Below are positions 54,471 through 64,000 of a DNA stretch of 64,000 nucleotides, piece by piece. The stretch is taken from positions 2,637,001 to 2,701,000 of the forward strand of contig NC_087097.1 of NCBI RefSeq assembly GCF_963855985.1. The letters run 5' to 3'. The notes below the pieces were generated by a model. The model saw nothing but the letters and a program-made list of their open reading frames with translations, was not told the origin of the DNA and did not search any database. This stretch comes from Ostrinia nubilalis. Taxonomy: Eukaryota; Arthropoda; Insecta; Lepidoptera; Crambidae. Every line of letters starts with the position of its first letter. The stretch's first letter is position 1. The position numbers were made by a program, and so were the translations under genes.

Positions 54471-56487
54471 ATAGAACAGTTAGTACAGTCAGCTTCAAAT
54501 AGTTCGTGATATCCCAAGTGGCCAATAAGTTGACAACACAACCTTAATCCGATTGTAAAAAAGTCGTGTTCCGAACTTTATAGGCTACATTTTTTTTATA
54601 TTTACTTTATATTAATACTTTGGGTTTCACGAACTATGTATTTGCCTATACTATGAAAAGGTAACAGGCTGAACCGGTATCATCTTCATTATCACGTTAT
54701 TTATTTACTTTTCACTGTAAGATCCACTCTTATTTACCAAAGGCAACTGTAGGATTTGGACTACACTACCCATGCTGGTCAGACGGGTTGGGTCTAAACC
54801 GGATAAGAATCGAAATCAGGAGACTGAAGTATAGACGGTTCCTTCTGAATTAAAAGCAAAATTTAAGTTCTAATTATCACAAGAGTAGAATATTATATAA
54901 ACAGGGAAAATATGTGAAAATAGTAGGCAACGTGTATTTAGTTTCAATTTAATCTTTCAATTTAAAGTTCATTTAAAAAACATTCACCACGTCCTTCCCG
55001 TTTCGGAAAAGCGTTTGTGAAATTACGTAATTTTTCTACTAACTAATATTACTGAACTTTTAACAAATTCTTAAGTGGCTGTTTTATCAGGGCTACGGTT
55101 AGACGACGCGCGATGACGCAAAGTGTCGTACTGCATCCATTTGCCTTTGACTAATTTACTCATGCCTTTTGCAGTGTAATGTACGCTTCTATCTAGGCAT
55201 CCGCATACGAAACGCGGTGAAATTATTATGAGAAGTTCTTCTGCTACAAGAAAATCGTTATGAGGTACTATTATAATAACGATTGGAATTAACCTAAATG
55301 GTAATTTGTGTTGTGAGCGAGGCTAATTCGATCATCGTCGACTTTGGGCTATTGTGGCGAACCCACTCGTAACATACCTAATATTTTGCTTACTTGGAGG
55401 GGTTAACAGTGATATAAAAGGATTTGCCTAACTGGATGTGGTCTGCGGTCTAGTCAAAGTGATCGCGGTCCACCTCATGAGTATAAACTAAATTGTAGAT
55501 CTCTCTACATTTTGTATTGATTCGATCTGACAGGGGCGGGCTGCGTTCATTTGACCTGATGCAGATCTCAGAACGCACAAAGTCTGATGCTTAAACCTTT
55601 TTAAAAAGAAACAAATTAAATAAGTACCCAGTTAAAAATTGTTACAAATCTTACAAGCTCTCATAGTAAGACATTTAATTTTAAACTCAGTCTTTATAGT
55701 TTAAGAAGTTATTACAACGAAGTGGTGAGTTTTAAAACGTGGTACCATCTAATTAGCTACGGCCCCATAAAACCTTTTATGGTCAGCCATTTGGACAAAC
55801 ATAACTCATTGGGCTTCATGCAGTAATGGTTCATGGTTTTAAGACTGCGGTATGGTATAAGACGGAGCTAGACTCTACTTTGCCGCAGGAAGAAAATATT
55901 ATGATCGCGTAAAAGTTTTGTAATGTACGAGTAGTATGAATGACTCCATTTTGTAACTCCATTTTTATAATAACATTAGGGTGGAAAGTTTTAAAGCGAA
56001 AGACTACCACGGCATATCATATAAGTACTGCAGAAAATTGTCCCATCCCATCGCCACTTCAATCTAGAAATTCGAAGAGCTGTTCTAAAAAGTATATAAA
56101 ACTGAAAAAGTAGGCTCAATTTGGCTTTAAACTTTATTACATACAAAAAAAATCGAACGTAATGCCGTGTGTCATTCACTACCAGTCATTCATTCATTCA
56201 TTGTCTGTCTTTTTAATTTTGTTTTTTTTTTTTTGTAATTTCTATGGTTTTAATTTACTTATATATGGTATAACTTAAATCATGTTATTAAGGATTGTGA
56301 TTTAATTTATTATATTACCAGTAGAACCCACGCGACAGTCGAAGACGTAAACTTTTACCACTCAACTTGGAGTGCAGTGTATACAAACCTATCACACTTT
56401 TTTTTTATTATTCCTAAGCTAGCACCCATATTACAAGCATATAAGTTGCTAAGTGCTAGCTAGCGCTGTGTGAAATCGTCCAAAGAT
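54471..56487. other. No recognised feature
   Basis: About 2 kb AT-rich sequence with no recurring element noticed. Confidence 0.45.
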
Positions 56488-56703
56488 ATACTTACGAGCA
56501 AAAGTATGGAATCACCCCGTTGTGTTTAGTTCCAAACCATCTTAAGAACTGAATGACTTTAGTTTTATCTATAGTATCAATTTAAAGTATAAAATATTAC
56601 CTTTAAAATGGTACCATTTTTATTTATCTTCTATTAGTAATTTAGTTCTTTCTATCGCTCGGAACAAGTAGGGTGATTCCATACTTTTGCTCGCGAGTGT
56701 ATA
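56488..56703. mobile_element. Mariner-type MITE (~215 bp)
   Basis: Left end TACTTACGAGCAAAAGTATG then GAATCACCCC; right end GGGTGATTCCATACTTTTGC then TCGCGAGTGTA. They are inverse over ~28 bp with few mismatches and lie at TA dinucleotides, as for Tc1/mariner elements. The interior is AT-rich and non-coding. Confidence 0.8.
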
Positions 56704-58145
56704 TTGTTATTATTTATTTATTCCTCTAAACAAACTTATACTTTTGAATGTGTGTTTTTAAACTTTGCTGTATAAACTTTGGGCCAAGTTTAACTTGATT
56801 TCCAAGCCCGGCCTAACGTAAAATGTAGCTGAAGTTTTTTGCCAGGATAAATTATTTGTCAAATGAAACGTGAAAAGCCGTGTTGACGTAATAGCTTTTT
56901 ACAGCACGAAATTTCTTTTCGGTGATAAATCCTTGTTTATAGGTTATTAAATTTATTCTCGAATAAATATGGTTTATGAAAGTGCTGAAAATATTTTGTA
57001 TTTATTCCTCAAAATATTTGGTAGGCATTTGTAAGAGTTCTCGACATATTTTGGAATAAATACCTGTCATAATATTCACATTCATTTTATTAGAGTAAAA
57101 TCGACGAATTTTTTTTCTTTACTTATATTGAATCATAGATGTGTGTGTAATGATATTTTATCTAATTAAATGCGTATGTCTCATGGAAATGTGTATTTGC
57201 ATTTTTTTCCGTTTCTGTCTAATTTTATTTTGAAAACCTATTTTGTATCCAATGTCTTAATTTGGCCCCAGTAAAATAGTCGTAAACTTAAGAAAACTTC
57301 TTAACGAAAAGAATCCAATTTTGTCCTATCGTTATTTTTAACGCTATCCTCCCACGGTCTGAGGGCAGTGAGTATGTACAATACAGAAAAACCAGTTAAT
57401 TGATCTCACGACTTAGATGATCAGCTCTAGTTATGGCTGTTTGTGAGTAGTTAACAAACGTCGAGTTACTTGAAATTTTTCTTGAAATATTGAAATTCGC
57501 TAATTTATTAAAGATTTATTTGTTCCAATATTAAAAAGTGTGCAATAAATAGTTACACAGTTTTAGGGCATCAGTTGATTAATTGATTTATCATAAGCCA
57601 ATAAATTCTGGCTAAGATCCCGCAAATAACTCTTGCTAGGAGTACCAATATCAGTACGTCATATTTTACATGTCTAACAAAGATAGGTATAAAAGAGACT
57701 TAGTGATACTTACGTTACAATTTTACGAGGTTAGGCAATAATGAAGTCTAAGAAACAAGTTGCCCTTCTGCACGCTATTTGATCATGCCCAGGGCATGCC
57801 TCCACATGGACTTTATGTTACGGCCGACATCTCAATGCAAATTAGTCCAGCCAAATTAAAATACCTCCATAATTGTAAATTAAATCTTTGCTGCTTTTTC
57901 CTGCGAGTTAATTTGTTTGAAATAATTAGCACATTCATTCAGTATTGATAATATTAGTGAAAATAACAAATTGATACCAAGCTAAGACTTGTGGCATCTT
58001 ACTAATTAGCAATAGGTATGATTTTTGAACAAAAATGTAGAGTCTTATGAACAGTTTTTATTTTAATTATTTTTTAAGTTGACCGCAACAAACTAGTTAG
58101 GAATTCCCTATGTGAATCCCCAAATGACCATGCCCTATAAGACTA
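56704..58145. other. No recognised feature
   Basis: AT-rich sequence. Confidence 0.45.
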
Positions 58146-58249
58146 GGCGCAGACCACCGATTTTTAGTTGGCCGATACAACGGGCCCAAAACGGCCCGGT
58201 TTTAATTTGTTTGAAGAATCGGCCGACGAAAAATCGATGGTCTGCGCGC
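58146..58249. mobile_element. MITE with ~31-bp inverted repeats (104 bp)
   Basis: GGCGCAGACCACCGATTTTT ...GTTGGCCGAT (58146-58176) against ATCGGCCGACGAAAAATCGA ...TGGTCTGCGCGC (58218-58249): inverse with three or so mismatches. Its core holds CGGGCCCAAAACGGCCCGG. Confidence 0.8.
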
Positions 58250-58742
58250 TAACGCAGCATTGACGACTTTAAACTTTCCGTGCAAGTCGTACAAAACCTC
58301 ATGAACAACACTTATTTTCCCCATAGCTGTGCCTATACGTAGCCTAATATTCTCCAAAATAACAGTGCCTGAGAGGCGACCATCCCTCCAGGGGATTCTC
58401 GACCAGTCGACGTCAGGACAAAGTCAGTCATTGGCAAAATTGCGTCCACTAGGTTCTGAAGTGCTCAGTACACATCCCATAGCGGCGCTAGTCGTCTGTG
58501 GAAACTGTGTTCTGTGTGCTACATACACAAAACGGGCAGAGTAGAGATTGGTTCAGAGGGCTCTGTAAGGCACCTTTTAGTACTTTTTGCAATTGTCAAT
58601 AGAATTAGATTGTATTTAAACTAAATCCTCCAGAGGATTTAATTTGTTAATTAGCACGTTTATAGCCGAGCGTCAAATTCACAAAATATTTTGTGGAGAT
58701 TTTCAAATTAAGTAATTTGAAAATGTTTTAACTGTCAGACTA

Positions 58743-58874
58743 ACACCCGTATTCACAAACGAGCAGCAAATCGAATGCACGGCATTGAATATAGCTCTGT
58801 GATTGGTTCGTGTGTCACCCTGTGCGTCCACGCGCACTGTGAGACCTCATAGTAATGTTTGTGATAACGGGCGT
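58743..58874. repeat. MITE family B, complete copy
   Basis: ACACCCGTATTCACAAACGA at the left and TGTTTGTGATAACGGGCGT at the right form inverted repeats. The interior CAGCAAATCGAATGCACGGC and GTGATTGGTTCGTGTGTC is shared with 10161-10262. Confidence 0.8.
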
Positions 58875-59602
58875 AAATGAACGTAAACGGAGGTTCTAAT
58901 TTTAATACGAGTGAAGATGCTGCAAAACCTAGTATAGTATATTATTAAAGCCCTCATTTGATTAGGCTGAACCAGTCAGACCCTACAACTATATCGTAAC
59001 ACAGTGATCAACTTAAATGCGTGACGTCATTTTAATAGCATAGGGTATTGAGGCTTGGTGAAAATTGAAACTCAAATAGAGTACGAATGAGGAACCCACA
59101 ATGGCCGTTGACTGTAACTGACGCATTAGATTAAAGATAACTGTTATTGTGCAGTTGACAGTTAGATACAGTAACCTCACATAACCGCTTATTGTGTTGT
59201 AGGTCCACCTAAAAGTACCCACTTTACACAGTGAACTGGAATATTTAAATCTCCAATATGTGACCTGCTTAGATGAGTCTTCTTCTTCACTTTTTCTTAG
59301 TCGGGCACTGTTGTCAGAGTGGTCGTGGTTGTGCTGACATGGTACACGGTGGGGTGATCGATGTTAACCCCGAGGGTAGATGACACATATTTTATAAGAT
59401 TATGGAGTATTTATTCTATTTGATTAAACACAAATCTTTTTTTTTTTTTGGTTGAATTAAACTACAGTCTTGCGGGATTTTTAACAAAAATGTAAGAGTA
59501 AGAAATACGACTAAATAAAATCTTATTTAATACTACGTCTCCCATCCTCTGCACCTTTACATACTTAACTTATAGGATCTTTACATGTTTCTAGTTTCGT
59601 TA
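58875..59602. other. No recognised gene
   Basis: AT-rich; 59300-59380 (TCAGAGTGGTCGTGGTTGTG ...) is GC-richer and may be part of a LINE, but no second copy is visible here. Confidence 0.4.
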
Positions 59603-59645
59603 ATTCCGTCCACTGCTGGACAAGGCCTACCCCACGGATTTTCAC
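59603..59645 (-). pseudogene. Very short LINE 3' end
   Basis: TTCCGTCCACTGCTGGACAA, GGCCTACCCCACGGATTTTC: ~40 bp of the GAAC-type LINE C-terminus. Confidence 0.6.
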
Positions 59646-59790
59646 TACTTGATTCAGTACTGCCCGTCTTATTGTCCTGAAGCAGTAGTAGGGTTTAAGT
59701 GGAACGTGTAAAAGTTCTTTTTAAAAGGTCAATTGCAAAAAATAAACGACTTTTACTTTTTGACCACCCAACCATATGACCGTAATCAAT

Positions 59791-59920
59791 AACGACCTTA
59801 AAGAAGCCCAAGTTAACAGTAAGACAACCCAGGACCGAGCTGCCTGGAGACGCATGACGCGGAGGGCCGACCCCAAATAAAATGGGAATGGGTCAGGCAA
59901 AGTAGTAGTACTTTTTGACA
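59791..59920 (+). pseudogene. LINE C-terminus, 'WRRMTRRADPK' type
   Basis: The frame at 59791-59880 reads NDLKEAQVNSKTTQDRAAWR then RMTRRADPK and stops, followed by ATGGGAATGGGTCAGGCAAA and GTAGTAGTA. The DRAAWRRMTRRADP ending is typical of an RTE-like LINE and differs from the GEAYVQQW family. Only the last 29 codons remain. Confidence 0.75.
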
Positions 59921-60332
59921 AGAAATCAAGAATTGAATTTACTGAATCATATTCTATTGTGGAATACGTGAACGACTGCCAATATTCATTCCAACAATAC
60001 GAAATAACACGGAAACTGTGCGGAGTTAATTGAATTTCTGATTTACTTTAACGCGGGTGCTTCAAGTTAATTTGTATAAATACGTTTCCTTTTTTATGTT
60101 TAATCGTATAATTAAAAATACGGTTTTTGTATAAAAGCAACAATTTTATAAATAACACAAAATTAGATAGCACAAATACGTAATTTTTATCACTAAAGTT
60201 ATACGTCAGTGCTAAAACGACTATCATTGGGTTTTGCTGAAAAGTATGACAACTATCAATCTATGTCCATAAATATAGCTTTAGTTTAAACCTAAGTATT
60301 TTTAAACTTATCTAAATGCAACTAACCCACAA

Positions 60333-60472
60333 GGTGGACCGACGACATCATAAATGTAGCAGGAAGACGCTGGACGCTGGCCACTACCAACCGGGGAACA
60401 TGGAAAGCATTGGGGGAGGCCTATGTTCAGCAGTGGACGTCCTATGGCTGAGATGATGATGATGAAATGTAA
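60333..60472 (+). pseudogene. LINE C-terminal fragment, ATG-tailed (well preserved)
   Basis: The frame reads RWTDDIINVAGRRWTLATTN then RGTWKALGEAYVQQWTSYG, stop, followed by GATGATGATGATG. Last ~39 codons intact, no upstream part. A good reference for the other fragments. Confidence 0.82.
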
Positions 60473-60668
60473 CTTATAACTACTACCTACTAACCTAATT
60501 ATTTTTTTGGTTGTTTTTCATTATTTTAATGAAAAAAAAAAGTTTTAATGAATTACTAACGAAAAATATGTATTGTCATGACTAAGAAAAACTTCAGTTA
60601 ATATTCACTTATTCAACTGAACGAATAATCATAATTATTATGAATAATAGAATAAGCTCGGTAGCTAC

Positions 60669-61060
60669 TAGGGATGTTATGGATATGTGGTTTCGGTTAT
60701 GGATATGGTTACGGATATAGGAATGATACCGATGACCGGTTTCGGTTACGGTTACCTACGGATATCTGTGCTTTAGAATGCAATTCGCAATAGTTGTCCA
60801 ACACGGTTCATTCATGGCCGCACACTTTACATCGAATAAAAAGTAATAAAAAAATAAAAATTGATACAAGATGGCATTATAAAGGTAAATGAGGCTGTTA
60901 TGCCTTTACATTTATAATGCTATACAAAAATCAATTTAAAATGCCTACATCCGAAACTATCCGAACCTTTTGAATCGGTTACGGTTTCGGTTTCGGATAT
61001 TTTTTTATTTCGGATATCCGAAAGTTTCGGTTACGGTTACGGATATTCATAACATCCCTG
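60669..61060. mobile_element. hAT-type MITE with 8-bp target duplication (392 bp)
   Basis: Ends TAGGGATGTTATGGATAT (60669) and ATATTCATAACATCCCTG (to 61060) are inverted repeats. Flanks are GTAGCTAC (60661-60668) and GTAGCTAA (61061-61068), an 8-bp duplication with one mismatch, diagnostic of hAT. Subterminal blocks are dense in GGTTACGGAT / TTTCGG words in both arms, as expected for transposase-binding repeats. Non-coding. Confidence 0.85.
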
Positions 61061-61407
61061 GTAGCTAATGCAAAACGGCTGAACATTAAATGTGACCGCG
61101 GTAGATGGAAACAAAGGTTTGCAGATCTCACAGTACAATGCAGTTCCAGTATTTAGTACAGGTATACTTTTACTTACTAGGTATGTCACCACAATTTTTG
61201 TAAAAGTTAGTTTGTTAACGAATAAAACATTTTTGATTTGATTTTGATTTGATTTGAGTATTCGGCCATTACGAGTGGAACAATAGCCTCGCCCGTCGCG
61301 TGCGCTTACGAATTCTGGATTAAATGATTCCGAGGGGAAATTTAGAATTAGACCGTGTTGATACAGATTATTGAATACCGTAAAGTAAAAAGTAGAATAG
61401 GAGTTGA

Positions 61408-61554
61408 ATCCACAAGGTAGACCGACAACCTCATAAAAGCAGGAAGGCGTTGGATACAGACCGCTACCAACTGCGCGATATGGAACTCATTGGGGGACGC
61501 CTATGTTCAGCAATGAACGTCCTGTGGCTGAAATGATGATGATGATGATGAGTA
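61408..61554 (+). pseudogene. LINE C-terminal fragment, ATG-tailed
   Basis: CACAAGGTAGACCGACAACC, AGCAGGAAGGCGTTGGATAC, GAACTCATTGGGGGACGCCT, ATGTTCAGCAATGAACGTCC and TGTGGCTGAAATGATGATGA correspond to 60333-60472. Trp codons mutated (TGG to TAG near the start), so inactive. Confidence 0.78.
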
Positions 61555-61790
61555 AATAGAACTGCTGCTACTCTTTCCGTGGACGTCACAAAAGGCGATT
61601 AAGGTACAGAATTGCGGAGATTAGGAAAATGTTTTTGATTTAACTGGGCAGGGTCAGTTTGGAGAATGTAAACCAAATCCTCCTGGCCTGGTCTGAAAAG
61701 GTCGTTCTCTTGCAGAGGAGATTAAATTACTCGATGATGATGACGATAAGAAGGACTGTTGAATATCCCATAGTAACTACCTTCTATGGG

Positions 61791-61898
61791 CCACACTTCC
61801 AGCTACCCATTTTCGGTCATGTCGTATCGTTCTATCGCAAAGAATCGCCATTTGATGAGAGCGAGAGACAAAACTGAAATGGGTGGCTAGAAGTGTGG
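61791..61898. repeat. MITE family C copy
   Basis: CCACACTTCCAGCTACCCAT...CGGT and ACTGAAATGGGTGGCTAGAA...GTGTGG are inverse with few mismatches. The core TCGTTCTATCGCAAAGAATC is shared with 3810-3919. 108 bp. Confidence 0.82.
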
Positions 61899-62346
61899 TA
61901 TCTAATTTCTATCTCGAATAAGGAATAATCAGTGTTCTGATTTAAGTGCGAAAATTGCTTTTATGATTACGTTACAAGTCGCCAATGACCTTGTGCGATG
62001 AAGTGTGCCTTTCATTGGAGTTGCAATTTACATCTACTAGTACCATACCAAAAATTAGAAAGATCCAGAAAGGTCACCCTGAATTAATATAAAAATGATG
62101 CTTATTTTGAAATCATGAAGGTAATTTTAAAACTAATAATTTTATACATGCCGAAGTATCTGCAGTTGTTTATAAATTCAGTTATATTTTCTTTGTTGAT
62201 ATTTTGACCCAACTTTGATAAATTTCGCTATAAATAGCGATTGACTTGGACTAGAAATGCCAATTCAAAGTTTAGTCACAATACAAACAACAAATCAAAG
62301 ATTACACAAACGGAGAGAAAGAGTGTTATTCTTTGGTAAATGATAA

Positions 62347-62920
62347 AAAACCGGCCAAGTGCGTGTCGGACTCACGCACAAAGGGTTCCGTACCATTGAT
62401 TTATGAAATTAAAACTATTATTTTTTAATTTAAGTTATTTGTAAGAAAGATTACGCGGTAATAAGCGGTTTACGATTTACAAAACAATTTTCGTTGGTAG
62501 TTTTTATATTTTCTTATTTTAGAAGTTAGAGGGGGGGGGGGGGGACCAACTTTTTTCCACTTTGGAAGCGTCTGTCACGCAAACTATTCGGTTTAGAAAA
62601 AAAATATTTTAGAAACCTCGATATCATTTGAAGACCTATCCATAGATACCCCACACGTATGTGTTTGATGAAAAAAAAATTTTTGAGTTGTAAGTATGGG
62701 GAGCCCCCAATATTTATTTTTTAATTTTTTTATTTTTGCATCAAAATCTTAATGCGGTTCACAGAATACATCTACTTACCAAGTTTCAACAGTATAGCTC
62801 TTATAGTTTCGGAAAAAAATGGCTGTGACATACGGACGGACAGACGGACGGACGGACAGACAGACATGACGAATCTATAAGGGTTCCGTTTTTTGCCATT
62901 TGGTTACGAAACCCTAAAAA
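62347..62920 (+). repeat. Interspersed repeat 'CGGCCAAGTGCGTGTC ... AAGGGTTCCGT'
   Basis: AACCGGCCAAGTGCGTGTCG, GCACAAAGGGTTCCGTACCA at the start; GACCTATCCATAGATACCCC in the middle; a (GGAC/GACA)n tract, CTATAAGGGTTCCGTTTTTT and TTACGAAACCCTAAAAA at the end. It shares order and wording with 25337-26503. Contains a 14-16 base G run near 62530. Non-coding. Confidence 0.7.
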
Positions 62921-63249
62921 CAAAAGTGTTTTAAAGCTAGTTCCAAGTTTTTGTTCTTAGCGATTTCTTACGTTTAATAGGATCAGGTGTACTGTATTTA
63001 TTTATGCTGTACTGAAATTTACATTTACCGCCGCAGTTTCTTCCAAAGAGACTGGTTACTTTTAAAAGAGCAGCTTGCCGTAATTGGAACCTGAGTCGGG
63101 TGTTTTTAGGGTTCCCCAGCGTTTTGCGAATGAAGAGAAAAGAATAGAAAGAAAGTGTTTGTTTGAGAATATACTAAAAATCTACATAAATGATATTATG
63201 CATATACTAATAATAAATAGGTTCAGGTAGACAAAAACATTTGTATAAT

Positions 63250-63302
63250 ATGACGGGATTGAACCAGCGATCTATCCATTAACCGAGTTCTCTACAGCGT
63301 CA
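63250..63302 (-). repeat. Possible tRNA-derived remnant
   Basis: On the minus strand TTGACGCTGTAGAGAACTCG, GTTAATGGATAGATCGCTGG and TTCAATCCCGTC include a box-B match GGTTCAATCCC and a poor box A. Too degraded for a tRNA call. Confidence 0.35.
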
Positions 63303-63431
63303 AATTGGTTGCTACGTAATTTTAGACCATTATCTATTTTTCCATGAAAATGAAAAATATTTATTCAATTTTGTCCAATATTAGGCTCTCTTTAGGGCTA
63401 TTATTTATTTATATTTTAGCCCTAAAGGTAA

Positions 63432-63594
63432 TAAGCACACTTATCAACTCGGAAAGGGATCAACACCGTATCGCCTTTTGCCACGAGGCGAGGCATTGAG
63501 GATAAGTGTGCGTTGCAGCACGGAGTTTCATGCAAAGAATACTTACCGCCTGGAGTTGATAGGGTTACGAGCCGTTTCTGGAGTGATAAGTGTG
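63432..63594. repeat. Inverted CACACTTATC words
   Basis: GCACACTTATCAACTC (63437 region) is inverse to TTGAGGATAAGTGTGC (~63496) and GAGTGATAAGTGTGC (~63580). Together with GGAGTTGATAGGG between them, this could be the end of a transposon. Confidence 0.4.
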
Positions 63595-63700
63595 CTTCGT
63601 CCTATAAGGGGTTCTTTACATGTCTCCTTATCGCTTGGGCTCTACCAGCGCTTGAAGACAAATATGTAAGGCAATGCTGACAAGAAACGCCATGCTTATA

Positions 63701-64000
63701 TCGTCGGCGTCGTCGAACAACGTCGTATGATCGCAATCGTCAAAATCTGTTTTTTTGCATTAAACTACTCTAAAATAGCCCCTTTATAAACCAATTTTTT
63801 AATTTTTCAAAATTCGTAATAATATCGAAGATACAGAATCGAACACCGACGGATGTGATTATTCTAACGCAGTACAGAGACGTGTTTGTGCAAGCGTCAT
63901 TGTACTTCGGAAGACTGCACATCGTTTGTTGGAATAGCTTATACATTTCGTCGGCGTCGTCGAACAACGTCGTATGATCGCAACCGTCAAAATCTGTTTT
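63701..64000 (+). repeat. 247-bp spaced direct repeat at the window end
   Basis: TCGTCGGCGTCGTCGAACAA, CGTCGTATGATCGCAATCGT, CAAAATCTGTTTT (63701) recurs from 63948 with one visible substitution (AATCG to AACCG), and the second copy is cut by the window edge. Either a tandem array with a 247-bp unit that continues outside, or paired ends of an element. Confidence 0.7.

Overview
The window looks like nuclear DNA from a moth or butterfly (Lepidoptera). This rests on sequence character and on repeat types I know from that order; no search was run. The DNA is AT-rich and carries no recognisable intact host gene. It is packed with Lepidoptera-type repeats: an R1-clade non-LTR retrotransposon, many 3'-end fragments of LINEs, Helitron-like elements that start TC, end CTAG and carry GTCT microsatellites, tRNA-derived SINE heads, and several MITE families. 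It is either intergenic or part of one or more very large introns.

The only substantial coding region is at 16762-18387 (+): a 5'-truncated but uninterrupted reverse transcriptase of the R1 clade. The element containing it is delimited by a 15-bp target-site duplication (16735-16749 and 18530-18544). A second copy of its 3' end lies at 19695-19801. About fifteen C-terminal fragments of one LINE group (ending ...GEAYVQQWTSYG or ...SFG, with ATG or GAAC repeat tails) are scattered on both strands, and C-termini of at least three other LINE groups can be read.

Layout. 0-5 kb: two family-A MITEs, opposed LINE ends (one nested with a 9-bp duplication), MITEs C and D. 5.4-8.2 kb: two Helitron-like elements of one family in inverted orientation, the second expanded by internal ~135-bp repeats. 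10.5-11 kb: hAT-like element. 15.7-20.8 kb: duplicated segment, LINE end, R1-clade element and its second end, tRNA-like element, another LINE C-terminus. 21-27.1 kb: LINE ends and a 1968-bp element with perfect 24-bp terminal inverted repeats holding an older repeat. 27.9-29.5 kb: foldback-like region with oppositely oriented CATAA/TTATG arrays around a CAAG array and GC-rich hairpins. 30-46 kb: tandem repeats, Helitron ends, a MITE with perfect 30-bp inverted repeats, a 40-bp hairpin insertion with a 9-bp duplication, MITEs A. 49-54.5 kb: tandem duplications, including ~713-bp units. 56-64 kb: mariner-type, hAT-type and other MITEs, LINE ends, and a direct repeat running off the window end.

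Three short segments have splice-site-like borders and an open frame (37319-37372 on minus, 45176-45307 and 51273-51366 on plus). They are offered only as candidate exons; the last is the best because it is strongly GC-rich against its surroundings. Most other open frames of 60-150 codons overlap repeats or look random, and are not annotated as genes.
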